A stretch of 64,000 bases of DNA from JAJXZP01 sp963787185. Lineage in GTDB: Bacteria > Spirochaetota > Spirochaetia > Treponematales > Rectinemataceae. Within the stretch, counting starts at the first letter, position 1, and every line of letters begins with the position of its first letter. Where the stretch lies: NCBI GenBank assembly GCA_963787185.1, contig CAWBCC010000026.1, positions 100,770 to 164,769 of the forward strand, in the 5' to 3' direction. Shown here piece by piece: positions 25,096-33,893 of this stretch. Position numbers and translations under genes: made by a program. The notes below the pieces were generated by a model. It had not been told where the DNA came from. It made no database searches and worked only from the letters and a program-made list of their open reading frames with translations.

Positions 25096-27894
25096 TCACA
25101 TCCTAAACACCTTCATAACCTCGTCCCCTAGGTGGTTGATCACCTTCACCGCAATCCTACCACTCTTGGGCTTGTCGAAGGGCCGTGAGATATCGCTGTG
25201 CAGGGTGGTCCATGCCTCCTCGTTGATCTCGGCTCTGAGGCTGGTCTTGAGGGAGCTGTAGGGATCGTTAGCGCCAAGGAAATAGGCCTGGCGGACGAAG
25301 AAGCTCTCCTCATTGTAGTCAGAGTCGACGAACCAGCAGGCGATACCCTCGGCTCCGTCGGAGACGACCTCGCCGGTTTGGGGCTTGAATACGTCGACAC
25401 CTTTCACCTTTACCCGCCATTGCCCGGCCTCTTCGATGAGCTCGATGTCTGGCTCGCCGAAGATGACGAAGAGGTTGCCCTTCCCCGTGTTCTTGAGCTC
25501 CCCGGCCATATGGAGGTCGGCGTTCATACGGGCCTTGAGGACGGGGATACGACCCAGCTTGGAAAACTCGGTGGCGTGCGCCTCGTAGTTGAAGGCGCAG
25601 GCTATGAGGACGTCGAAGCCCGCGTCAGCGGCCTCGCGTGCGGCGGCGACGAGGTCGGCGCGCTGAACAGTGCCGAACTCTGGGCCGATGAAAATAGCTG
25701 CGCGGCGCTCGTTTTCGGCCGTAGTCGCAGTGCCCTCGAGGTAGCGCCCTTCCGCGCAAATTAGGTCACCCGGCCAGGGCGTCAGTGCAGTGAAAACGAT
25801 GCGATCATCTTTATGGGCCTGCTGGACCCCGGCGACCTTGAGGTTGTCGAGGATCATTTGGGGGAAACTCTGCTTGGCCGCGTAGTCGGCGCCAGGTGAG
25901 GCTACCCCGTCGATGAACTCATCGTTCTCGTCGACGCCAAGTATCCTGTGGGGCGAGAGGGACTCGACCGTAAAGGGGCCGGCCACGCGGACCTTGCGCG
26001 GGTCGGAGTAGGGCCTGTCGTAGAGGTACTCGAACTCGGCTTTGGCGGCGATGGAGGCGTCGATCTCCTTCTGCCGTGCAATGCGAGCCTGCCCCCAGTC
26101 AGCGTGGCTCTTCTTCGCCGTATCGGGCCAGCTCTTTTCCGCCTCACGGGGGATCTCCCACTCTTCCCATTTCTTGGTAATGGCTTTATTGAGAGCTATG
26201 CGGAGAGGCTCGAGTTTTTCTTGCCAGCGCACCCAGATCACGTCGATCTCCGCATTGTTGGCAATGGACTTGAGGGTGATGTGGGGCACTCGTTCGTAGA
26301 CAAAGCCCTGGCGGATACTTCCATGCACACTCTGGCTGCTTGGCGCATTTCCACTCACCTCGGCTTCTTTGGCCTGCCCCTCGCGGGAATCGGCGAGGAG
26401 GTAGTAGGGATAGCGTGCGCCCATTGTACGCGCTCGTGCCAAAGCTAGAGCTACACGCGAAGTGTCGATAGTGATCCAACGACGGCCCCACTGCTCGGCG
26501 ACGTAGGCCGTTGTGCCCGATCCGCAGGTAGGGTCGAGGACAAGGTCCCCGGGGTCGGTGGCCATGAGGAGGCAGCGTTCCACAACCTTCGCGACTGTCT
26601 GAACCACATAGATACGAGGATCAGACGACGAGCCACCTGTGCCCGTATCACGCCAATTGTTGACAATGGGGAAGATTGCAAAGTCGTCTATGAACCTTTT
26701 ATATTTTAGAACTCTTCCGGATGATAGAACACGGTCGGCTTTTGCTAACTTTTGAATACCGGATTGATGTGTCTTCCAATGACTGTTAAGACCAGGATGG
26801 TGTGGCTTGCCAAAAACGTCAACAGTGACTGTCCCTGTATCGCCAGCTCCTTGCGAGACCATCGAATCCTGCCGGAACACGCGACCTCCCAAAGGCACTT
26901 TGTATGCACCTGAACGTTCACCATTACTGAGCGGTCGCTCCTGACCCTCTGGGAGCCTTACCCAGACGTATTCACCTGTACCTTGCCCACCAATGATTTT
27001 ATTCAAGTAAAGTTGCCGGAACTTTACAGATCTAATAGACCGTGCAAACCAAAGAATGTAATCCGAGACGTTTGGCAGTAATTCACTCGCCTGCGCGGTT
27101 GTCTTCGAGAATGTAATCGCAGAGACGAAGTTGTCACTCCCAAAAATCTCATCGAGTAGAGCCCGTACGATATGGAGATTCTCGTCTCCAATCTGTACGA
27201 AGATCGAGCCCGAGTCGGTCAACAGGTCGCGGGCGACGGTGAGGCGGTCTCTGAGATACGTCAGGTAAGAGTGGATGCCGTCACGCCAGGTGTCGCGAAA
27301 AGCCTTCACCTGTTCGGGTTCGCGGGTGATGTGGTCGGCCTTGCCGTCCTTCACATCGCGGCTCGTCGTGGACCATTGGAAGTTGGAGTTGAACTTGATG
27401 CCGTAGGGCGGGTCGAGGTAGATGCACTGGACCTTGCCGCGGAGGCCCTCGCGCTCGGCCAGGGAAGCCATGACCTGGAGGGAGTCGCCGAGGATCATGC
27501 GGTTCGACCAGTTCTGCTCGTGCTGGTAGAACTCGGTCTTGTCCGCCCCCTCGGGAATGCCGTTGAAGTCGCCGAAGAGGTCGATCTGTGCCTCGTCCCG
27601 CTTGCGATCGGCCTCGCTTCGGCGGACCAGGTCGTCGATGAGAACCTTGGGGTGGACCTTCTCCTGGATATAGAGGGGCGGGGCGTAGACGACGAGCTCG
27701 CTCCAGTCCTGCTCGTCCTTGCCCCTCCAAACGAGCTGGGGGTCGAGGTCGGTATTGCGCGGGTAGCGGAGCTCGCGAGGCTTCTGCTCCTCCTTGCGGA
27801 CCAGGCTCTCGTATTCGGCGGTAGGGATGTTGGCCCGCTTGTCCTCCTCGTGGCGGAGGGTCTCGACAGTCTTGGGGGCGGGAGGTTTAGGCAT
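25096..27894 (-). CDS. mod: Type III-like restriction-modification DNA methyltransferase (Mod)
   Basis: 932 residues. Motif IV DPPYG at residues 161-165 precedes the AdoMet-binding motif DPTCGSGTT at 454-462, the beta-class order of type III Mod subunits. The long segment between them is the target recognition region, and a long C-terminal extension follows. Catalyses N6-adenine or N4-cytosine methylation of the host genome. The matching Res subunit lies upstream, separated by dinD. A block of 10-bp-phased repeats lies directly before the gene. Expression control of mod separately from res is suggested by this 193-base gap. Confidence 0.92.
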   Translation of the reverse strand: MPKPPAPKTVETLRHEEDKRANIPTAEYESLVRKEEQKPRELRYPRNTDLDPQLVWRGKDEQDWSELVVYAPPLYIQEKVHPKVLIDDLVRRSEADRKRDEAQIDLFGDFNGIPEGADKTEFYQHEQNWSNRMILGDSLQVMASLAEREGLRGKVQCIYLDPPYGIKFNSNFQWSTTSRDVKDGKADHITREPEQVKAFRDTWRDGIHSYLTYLRDRLTVARDLLTDSGSIFVQIGDENLHIVRALLDEIFGSDNFVSAITFSKTTAQASELLPNVSDYILWFARSIRSVKFRQLYLNKIIGGQGTGEYVWVRLPEGQERPLSNGERSGAYKVPLGGRVFRQDSMVSQGAGDTGTVTVDVFGKPHHPGLNSHWKTHQSGIQKLAKADRVLSSGRVLKYKRFIDDFAIFPIVNNWRDTGTGGSSSDPRIYVVQTVAKVVERCLLMATDPGDLVLDPTCGSGTTAYVAEQWGRRWITIDTSRVALALARARTMGARYPYYLLADSREGQAKEAEVSGNAPSSQSVHGSIRQGFVYERVPHITLKSIANNAEIDVIWVRWQEKLEPLRIALNKAITKKWEEWEIPREAEKSWPDTAKKSHADWGQARIARQKEIDASIAAKAEFEYLYDRPYSDPRKVRVAGPFTVESLSPHRILGVDENDEFIDGVASPGADYAAKQSFPQMILDNLKVAGVQQAHKDDRIVFTALTPWPGDLICAEGRYLEGTATTAENERRAAIFIGPEFGTVQRADLVAAAREAADAGFDVLIACAFNYEAHATEFSKLGRIPVLKARMNADLHMAGELKNTGKGNLFVIFGEPDIELIEEAGQWRVKVKGVDVFKPQTGEVVSDGAEGIACWFVDSDYNEESFFVRQAYFLGANDPYSSLKTSLRAEINEEAWTTLHSDISRPFDKPKSGRIAVKVINHLGDEVMKVFRM

Positions 27895-27918
27895 AGGGCT
27901 TCCTCGTCTTGTTGTTTA

Positions 27919-28038
27919 ATTGCACCGGGAATTGCTCGGGATTGCAATATCGGTGCAAATGCACCTCTATTCCCAAAAAAGACATATATCCGATTTCAAT
28001 TGCACTTGATTGCGAAAGATTGCACTGGATTGCACCGT
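27919..28038. promoter_or_regulatory. Helically phased ATTGCAC repeats upstream of mod
   Basis: Four units with period 10 occur at 27999-28038 (ATTGCACTTG, ATTGCGAAAG, ATTGCACTGG, ATTGCACCGT). A second group occurs at 27919-27957 (ATTGCACCGGGA, ATTGCTCGGG, ATTGCAATAT and the inverted TGCAA). All faces align on the helix, as expected for a cooperatively bound protein array. This is the only sizable gap within the restriction locus and lies directly before mod. Confidence 0.6.
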
Positions 28039-28087
28039 ATTTCATCGATTCTCTCCGCTTTCGATATGCTTCCATGATCTTGCCTGC

Positions 28088-28930
28088 TCAGGATTCCAGA
28101 GAATTGGGCTTTGATAAGGATTTTTTATCCTCTGTAGCGATGCGTCGTTCGACCTTCTTTACATCCTCTGCAGGCGGTAGATGCTCGGGCCGGATTCCTC
28201 GTTCGAGAAGCGTTTTGCGGACAGCCTCGTTGTTGGTGATGTGCTCGCGTGAAATAGCCTGTTCGCTTTCCATTCCATGCTCGCGAGCGTTGAAGATGGT
28301 GATCTCGGCAGCGAAGTCCTTGGCTTTGAGGATTATTGTGGGGGCGAAGTCGGCGAGAGGCCTGCCATCAGGGATCTCCCATTGGGCTTTCATCGCCTGG
28401 GTCGACTTGCCAAAAAGCGCATAATCGCCTTTGCTTCTGATAAGGGCGAAGTCCTCCGCACCTCCGGTTTGCTCGAAAATGACGCGGGACAATTCTTTCT
28501 CGGTAGTGGTCAGTTTCTTCCTTGCCGAAATACGTTCAGCGTCGAGCAGACGCTGCTCGATCAGCTCCGCTCGCCGTGTCTGTATGGCAAAATAGGTCTG
28601 GGCAAAGGCGATCTCCTCTTTCTTGGGGTCGCCATTCTGGGCGATGAGATAGCAGGCGTAGCGGGTCAGCATGATATCATCGATTTCCCGTTTGCTGCCC
28701 GATCCAAGGTCGACCATTTTCCCGACGTCGGCAAAATGGTCCGAGACGCTGTGGCCCGATAGTTCACATGCTGTTTTAGCTTTTGAAACGACATTGGCGA
28801 AATTGTCCCATTTGGTATACCCCAATAGGAATTGGATATCACGCGCCAGCCAGAACTCTACTCCATTTTCCGTCTTCTGCGCATGTCCTTCAAATTTAGC
28901 GGTGAGCGTTTCTATCTGATCTTTAAGCAT
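28088..28930 (-). CDS. dinD: DNA damage-inducible protein D (DinD family)
   Basis: 280 residues. A BRO-N/KilA-like N-terminal part (ENGVEFWLARDIQFLLGYTKWDNFANVVSKA) is followed by DIMLTRYACYLIAQNGDPKKEEIAFAQTYFAIQTRR, the hallmark of DinD. In E. coli DinD is LexA-controlled and inhibits RecA filaments. The start at 28930 has GGAGG inside the last codons of res, so the two are coupled. Position between the Res and Mod genes suggests it modulates the SOS or recombination response to restriction cleavage. No LexA box is visible just upstream, consistent with operon transcription. Confidence 0.92.
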   Translation of the reverse strand: MLKDQIETLTAKFEGHAQKTENGVEFWLARDIQFLLGYTKWDNFANVVSKAKTACELSGHSVSDHFADVGKMVDLGSGSKREIDDIMLTRYACYLIAQNGDPKKEEIAFAQTYFAIQTRRAELIEQRLLDAERISARKKLTTTEKELSRVIFEQTGGAEDFALIRSKGDYALFGKSTQAMKAQWEIPDGRPLADFAPTIILKAKDFAAEITIFNAREHGMESEQAISREHITNNEAVRKTLLERGIRPEHLPPAEDVKKVERRIATEDKKSLSKPNSLES

Positions 28931-31900
28931 GACTACCTCCATGGCTATCGATCATCTTCCCGAACTCCTCCTCGACCTTGCTCTTGAAATCCGGCTCGAT
29001 CTCGTAGACGTCGGTGAACTCGGCGAAGGCCCAGCGCCCGAAGCTCGCGAGGTTGTTGACGCCGGGTACCCAATAGCTCTCCATCGTCGACTTCTTCTCC
29101 TTGGCGTCCTCGCGGCGGTAGCCCTTGATCTCGACTATCAGGTGGAGGAGGTCCTTCTCGCCATGGCCGTCGTCGACCAGCACGATGAAGTCGGGCCTAT
29201 ACTTCCGGGTTTCCGATCCGAACCGGTAGGGCACCTCGAGGCCGAGGTTGTGGTTCTTCACGTAGGCTCGAACCTTCGGGTGCGCCTCCGCGACGCGACA
29301 GAACTCTCCCTCCCAGTCCGAGTCGAGCACCACCCAATTGAGATGGCAGGACCTGGGGCTCGTTTCCCAGAGATCGGTCTTCGAGGTAGTGAAGTGGACG
29401 TAGCGGGTCGAGCCTGTGGGATTGTAGGCGTCGAGGAGGGCCTTGACCGGCTTTTCGCCCTCGAATCGGCGGGTGATGGCGGCGGTGATCTTGTTGCAGG
29501 CCATGTCGGCGAGCTCGAGGTATATGAGCTGGGCGGGCTTGGTGCCGCCTTTGCAGACGAGGTACCCGTCGAGCCACTCTTTCGTTATTCGCTTGAGCTG
29601 GCCGAAGAGGTGGAGTTTGGGCTCCTCGCCGGGATCGCGCCATTTCGTGTAGAGGAGATGGCGCGCGAGGTGAAAGAGAACGGTGGAGGGGCGGAGCCCG
29701 TCGAGATACTCGAGAGAGAGGTCGACGCCTTCGCCGACGATGCCCTGGTTCCGCGTGACCGATGGACCAGTCAAGTCGGGGCTGAGCACGAGGGTCGAGT
29801 CCTCGGTGAAGGCGGCGGCGAGGCGCTCTTCGGGGAGCTCGACGCGATAGCCCTCCACGCGCGGGAAGGTGATCTCGAGCTCATCGCGGTCGGGGCGCAC
29901 GGCCTTGACGAGGACGGTCTGACGCGGGCTTTGGGGCGGAGCGATGACGGGTCGAGCGGTGAAATCGAAGGGTATGCCGAAGACGTCGGCGTACTCGACG
30001 TTGAAGAGATTCTCCTCGTTGAGCTCGTAGGACTGGCGCCGGAGCGCGCGGCCGATGACCTGCTCGCAGAGGAGCTGGGTGCCGAAGGCTCGGATCCCGA
30101 GGACATGGGTCACCGTGTTCGCGTCCCAGCCTTCGGTGAGCATGGAGACCGACACGACGCATCGGATCGATCCGCCCAATTGCCCCGGCTTGCCGACGGT
30201 ATTCATGACCTCGCGGAGGAGCTCCTGGTCCGTGAGCTTCTCTCCGGCGCGGGAGTCGCCCGTGCGCTCGACTATCTCACGGCGGAAGCGCTCGATCTCG
30301 TCGCCCGCCATGGCTCGAAAGCCTTCATCGAGGGCGTCGCCCGCCTCGAGCTGCTCGCTGTCGATGAGGAGGGTGTTCGGCCGGGGAAGGGGATTGCCCG
30401 TGACCTCGTCGAAATTGCGGAAAAGAGCCAGCCGCCCGTTTTCGAGGCTCGTCGTGCCGTCATCGTTTTCGCGCTGGAAGCCCGAGATGAAGTCGTAGAC
30501 GAGCTTGGAGATGGCCGTGTTCTGGCAGACAATGATGAAGCAGGGGGGCGCCTTGATGCCCTGCTTTTCCCAAAGCCAATAGGTCTTTTCATAGTGGCCG
30601 TAGAGGGCTAGGAGGGCAGTCTGGAGGCGGGTGGGCAGCTTGAGGGGGTCGAGGGCGCCGCCGGATCCGCGGCCCTTCTTGGGCATGTCCTTGCGGATGT
30701 TGTCCCAGAGCTTGCGGAACATCGGCATCTCGTCGCCGGGGATATTCTCGGCCACCGGTACGCGGGGCAGCTTGACGATGCCGCATTCGATCGCGTCCAT
30801 GAGGGAAAAATCGCACATCGTCCAGGGGAAGAGGGTGCCTTCGGCGTAGCCCGAGCCGCGGAGGAAGAAAGGCGTCGCCGAGAGATCGATGACACGGGAG
30901 AGCCCGAGTTTGCGGTTCGCCGCTTCGAGACCGGCGATCCAGAGGCGCGCCGCCTCGTTGTTCTTTTCGGCTTCCTTCTTCTCCTCGCCCGAGAGATCTT
31001 CGTCGGCCTCTTCGACCGGCTTTTCGCGATAGCAGTGATGGGCCTCGTCGTTGATGGCGAGGATATGCTTCATGCCCATAAGCTCGGGCATCACCCTCTG
31101 GAGCATCTGCCCCTCGGTTTCCTTGGTTTCCAAGGCATTGCCGGTGCGGCCTTGTAGGAGGGCGCGGCCTCCTGCCGAGACCTCCATGCGCTCCCTCAGC
31201 CTGAATGCATGGTAGTTCGTGATGACGATCTTGGCCCTGCGGACCTCGTCGAGCAGGTCGCTCGGGACGAGTTCGCGGTTGGCGTAGTAGCTGTCCGGGT
31301 CGTTCGGCTGCAGCACCCTGAGCCGATCCTTTATCGTCAGGCCCGGTGTGCAGACGAGGAAGCCCCGCGTGAAGAGCTTGCTCCCCGGCCGCCTGACCGC
31401 GTTGATCGTCTGCCAGGCGATGATCATCGCCATAACCGTCGTCTTGCCCGCGCCGGTGGCCAGCTTCAGGGAAAGCCGGAGGAGCTCAGGGTTGGCGTCG
31501 CGGCTTGCCGCCTCCAGGTAGCCTAAAAGCCTCTTCCCGGCCTGAATGTGTGGCGCGACCTCCGTCAGCCAAATGACTGTCTCGACGGCCTCAACCTGGC
31601 AGAAAAAAGGGCGGATGCCGCTGAACTCGTGATGTCGCCAGTGCTGGAGGAGGCGAGCGGTCTCCGGGGTGACATGCCACTGACTCGGCTCCGGCAGGGA
31701 TCTCCACTCGCTGACTTGGTTCCGCACCTCATTGATGATCGAAGTAGGGTCATACTGCTGAGTTTTTGTCGATAGCCCCATGCCCTCATCGAAAACGAAA
31801 GATCCCTGGTTTGTAGCGGCTCGTTTTTTCTTTCTCGGCTTGGGGATGGGCGTGATGAAGTCCGCCCGGCGCCGTGTTTCCTGTATCCTCTGCGTAGGCT

Positions 31901-32003
31901 GGCCTTGGTCATCCAGCTCCCAGTGCCGCCTGGGTTCCCTATATGGCGAGTTCAGGATGGGGTGATCGAAGAAGGGGTTGGAACTTGCCGGCTGCGGGTT
32001 CAC
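28923..32003 (-). CDS. res: Type III-like restriction endonuclease subunit (Res, SF2 helicase-nuclease)
   Basis: About 1026 residues. Walker A LATGAGKTTVMAMIIAW and the DEAH-type box LAINDEAHHCYRE mark the SF2 translocase. TEGWDANTVTHVLGIRAFGTQLLCEQVIGRALRR is the motif V/VI region. The C-terminal YRPDFIVLVDDGHG...LIVEIKGYR is a PD-(D/E)xK nuclease core. It cleaves unmethylated DNA together with Mod. I prefer the GTG start at 32003, which has GAGGAG at good spacing; the ATG at 32024 adds seven residues. First gene of the minus-strand island. Confidence 0.92.
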   Translation of the reverse strand: MNPQPASSNPFFDHPILNSPYREPRRHWELDDQGQPTQRIQETRRRADFITPIPKPRKKKRAATNQGSFVFDEGMGLSTKTQQYDPTSIINEVRNQVSEWRSLPEPSQWHVTPETARLLQHWRHHEFSGIRPFFCQVEAVETVIWLTEVAPHIQAGKRLLGYLEAASRDANPELLRLSLKLATGAGKTTVMAMIIAWQTINAVRRPGSKLFTRGFLVCTPGLTIKDRLRVLQPNDPDSYYANRELVPSDLLDEVRRAKIVITNYHAFRLRERMEVSAGGRALLQGRTGNALETKETEGQMLQRVMPELMGMKHILAINDEAHHCYREKPVEEADEDLSGEEKKEAEKNNEAARLWIAGLEAANRKLGLSRVIDLSATPFFLRGSGYAEGTLFPWTMCDFSLMDAIECGIVKLPRVPVAENIPGDEMPMFRKLWDNIRKDMPKKGRGSGGALDPLKLPTRLQTALLALYGHYEKTYWLWEKQGIKAPPCFIIVCQNTAISKLVYDFISGFQRENDDGTTSLENGRLALFRNFDEVTGNPLPRPNTLLIDSEQLEAGDALDEGFRAMAGDEIERFRREIVERTGDSRAGEKLTDQELLREVMNTVGKPGQLGGSIRCVVSVSMLTEGWDANTVTHVLGIRAFGTQLLCEQVIGRALRRQSYELNEENLFNVEYADVFGIPFDFTARPVIAPPQSPRQTVLVKAVRPDRDELEITFPRVEGYRVELPEERLAAAFTEDSTLVLSPDLTGPSVTRNQGIVGEGVDLSLEYLDGLRPSTVLFHLARHLLYTKWRDPGEEPKLHLFGQLKRITKEWLDGYLVCKGGTKPAQLIYLELADMACNKITAAITRRFEGEKPVKALLDAYNPTGSTRYVHFTTSKTDLWETSPRSCHLNWVVLDSDWEGEFCRVAEAHPKVRAYVKNHNLGLEVPYRFGSETRKYRPDFIVLVDDGHGEKDLLHLIVEIKGYRREDAKEKKSTMESYWVPGVNNLASFGRWAFAEFTDVYEIEPDFKSKVEEEFGKMIDSHGGSHA

Positions 32004-32200
32004 GGAAACTCCTCGAGCACGCATGTTTGTTCTGAATCGAGCCTCGCCTCGACATGCAGGCTAATTGCATTCTAGCTCGCCCGTCCTCTGGGGGCAATTC
32101 CACCCTCGAGGAGAAAATGGCATCGGCGTGCCTCGCCTATCTGCTCTCGATGGGCGTCAATACAAGACTGGAGTGCTTTGGCTATTCCTCCCCGCGCGTC

Positions 32201-33226
32201 CTATCGAGCGCGGAAAGGCGGGTGCGCCGCCCCGGGCCCGCGTTCCGCCCGCCGGTTGCCGGCGAAAGCGAAGGCGGAGCCCGCGACGATGAGCGCCATG
32301 CCCGCCGCGGTGTTCGGAGAAATGAGCTCGCCGAGGATGAGGAGGGCGAGGACCGGCGCCAGAGCGGGCTTGATGTAGAAGACGATCGAGGCCAGGGAGG
32401 TCGAGGTCGTATCGATGGCGAGGAAGTAGAAGGTATAGCCGAGCCCCGTGACGAAGACACTGACGAAGAGGAAGACGGGCAGAGTGGAGAGATCGAGACC
32501 CGCGACGAGGGGCACGCCCGCGAAGGCGGCGAGTCCGGCCCGATGCAGCCGGACCTCGATCGCCGGAACCCTACCGGCGAGCACGAGGGCGAGGAGTTCC
32601 AGACTGCCGAGGATGAAGCTCATCGAGGTCGTGACGAGCCCGCCGAAGCGTCGGCTCCGCGTTCTGCCGAGCACGGTGTAGAGGGCGAAGACTGCGGCCG
32701 AAAGCAGCGTGAGCGCGATGCCGAGGGCGCTCGCACCGAGATGGAAGGGATTCAGAATGGAAACCATGCCGGCGACGCTGACGACCATCGACGCGACCGT
32801 GTAGCCGCGTATGCGCTCGCCCAGAATGAGGCGTGCGAGCGGGATCACGAATACGGGATTGCAGCTGAAGAGTATGGCGACGATCGAAGCCTGACAGTAG
32901 CCGATAGCCGTCTGGTAGAGCGTCATGCTCACGACGACGCATACGAATCCCAGGAAGGCGAAAGAGCCGAAATCCCGCGCCGAGAGAACCAGACCGCGGC
33001 GCCTCAGCTCGCGCAAGGCGAAGGGCAGGAGAAAAAAGCCTCCGACCAGGAAGCGAAGGAAGGTCATCTGGAGGGGATTGAACCGGCCGGCGACCGACTT
33101 GAGGGCGATCTCCATCGAACTGAAGAGAACCGTCGTCAGGGCGATATACCGATATCCTTTGCGCACGTCGAAGGCACTCCTGCAGGCGGTTGGATGCTCC
33201 GAGTATACAAGCGTCGCGGACCGCAT
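32201..33226 (-). CDS. EamA/DMT-family membrane transporter
   Basis: Ten predicted transmembrane segments in two EamA repeats (YRYIALTTVLFSSMEIALKSV...; then LSSAVFALYTVLGRT and VFVTGLGYTFYFLAID). Members export or import small metabolites; the substrate cannot be read from sequence. ATG 33226 was chosen because residues before it (from 33316) are arginine-rich and not membrane-like; even so a 25-residue N-terminal stretch precedes the first helix. The C-terminal tail is basic. Marks the return to ordinary chromosomal genes beside the defence island. The 32004-32200 gap holds nothing convincing. Confidence 0.85.
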   Translation of the reverse strand: MRSATLVYSEHPTACRSAFDVRKGYRYIALTTVLFSSMEIALKSVAGRFNPLQMTFLRFLVGGFFLLPFALRELRRRGLVLSARDFGSFAFLGFVCVVVSMTLYQTAIGYCQASIVAILFSCNPVFVIPLARLILGERIRGYTVASMVVSVAGMVSILNPFHLGASALGIALTLLSAAVFALYTVLGRTRSRRFGGLVTTSMSFILGSLELLALVLAGRVPAIEVRLHRAGLAAFAGVPLVAGLDLSTLPVFLFVSVFVTGLGYTFYFLAIDTTSTSLASIVFYIKPALAPVLALLILGELISPNTAAGMALIVAGSAFAFAGNRRAERGPGAAHPPFRAR

Positions 33227-33327
33227 TGAAGTGGGCGCCGGTCGCCGCAAAACCCGCCGCATCGGAGGGCCCTGGACAGGGAGGGCCGTAAGCGAGGATG
33301 ATGGAATGCGGCGCAAGGAGCGTGGTT

Positions 33328-33615
33328 ATGAATATCGAATTCCCTTTCAAACTGAAGTCCAAACACATGATGTATGCTCTCGGGGTGCTCGGGCTTTTGC
33401 TGATCGCGATGGCCGTCCTCGGACTCCTGGGTCTCCGCATTCCGAATAAAGTGTCGTCGGATGTCTCCAATGGCGTGATCATCTTCGCGCTCGTGGTATT
33501 CTTTTACAGTCGGAAGCTGCGCACGGAGGAAGCCAAAGCCAAGGCGGCCGCGAAAGAGAAGGAGAAGAGCGCGGCGCTCGAAAATGTCGAGGTGGATGCG
33601 GGTCCGGGAGCCTGA
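33328..33615 (+). CDS. Small membrane protein, hypothetical
   Basis: 95 residues with two hydrophobic helices (MYALGVLGLLLIAMAVLGLLGL and GVIIFALVVFFYS) and a charged Lys/Glu/Ala-rich C-terminal tail. The ATG at 33328 has AAGGAG upstream; in-frame ATGs at 33298 and 33301 overlap the divergent transporter. Lies just upstream of the ferredoxin gene on the same strand. No family recognised. Confidence 0.7.
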   Translation: MNIEFPFKLKSKHMMYALGVLGLLLIAMAVLGLLGLRIPNKVSSDVSNGVIIFALVVFFYSRKLRTEEAKAKAAAKEKEKSAALENVEVDAGPGA

Positions 33616-33658
33616 ATGCAGCCCCGGCCGCATGATTGATCCCTTATAGGAGGAGTGC

Positions 33659-33880
33659 ATGAAGGTTAGCATCGACCGTGAGAATTGCAGTAGTTGTTCC
33701 CTCTGCTGGTCGGATTGCCCCGAGATTTTCGAAGAGGACCCGAAAGACGGCTTGAGCAGGATCGTGGAGAAGTATCGGATCGCCGGCGATCTCGGCCGCG
33801 GAGAGGTCCCCGAAACGCTTCGCGCGGTCGCCAAGGCCGCGGCCGACGGCTGCCCGGTGTCGGTCATCAGCGTCGAGTAG
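33659..33880 (+). CDS. Small ferredoxin, single iron-sulfur cluster
   Basis: 73 residues. CSSCSLCWSDCP at residues 10-21 gives three cysteines in CX2CX2C spacing plus a fourth three residues later, and the C-terminal DGCPVSVISVE supplies the distal Cys-Pro. This is the one-cluster ferredoxin pattern of anaerobes (one [4Fe-4S], or [3Fe-4S] if one cysteine is not used). An acidic middle is typical. A strong GGAGGAG precedes the ATG. A likely low-potential electron carrier. Confidence 0.9.
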   Translation: MKVSIDRENCSSCSLCWSDCPEIFEEDPKDGLSRIVEKYRIAGDLGRGEVPETLRAVAKAAADGCPVSVISVE

Positions 33881-33893
33881 TGTGGCCGCACTC

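Noticed and set aside
27919..28038. Possible CRISPR array
   Set aside because: Units are about 10 bases with no spacers; it is a phased binding-site array.
28929..30611. 560-residue open frame opposite res
   Set aside because: Complement of the res helicase-nuclease frame; no recognisable motif.
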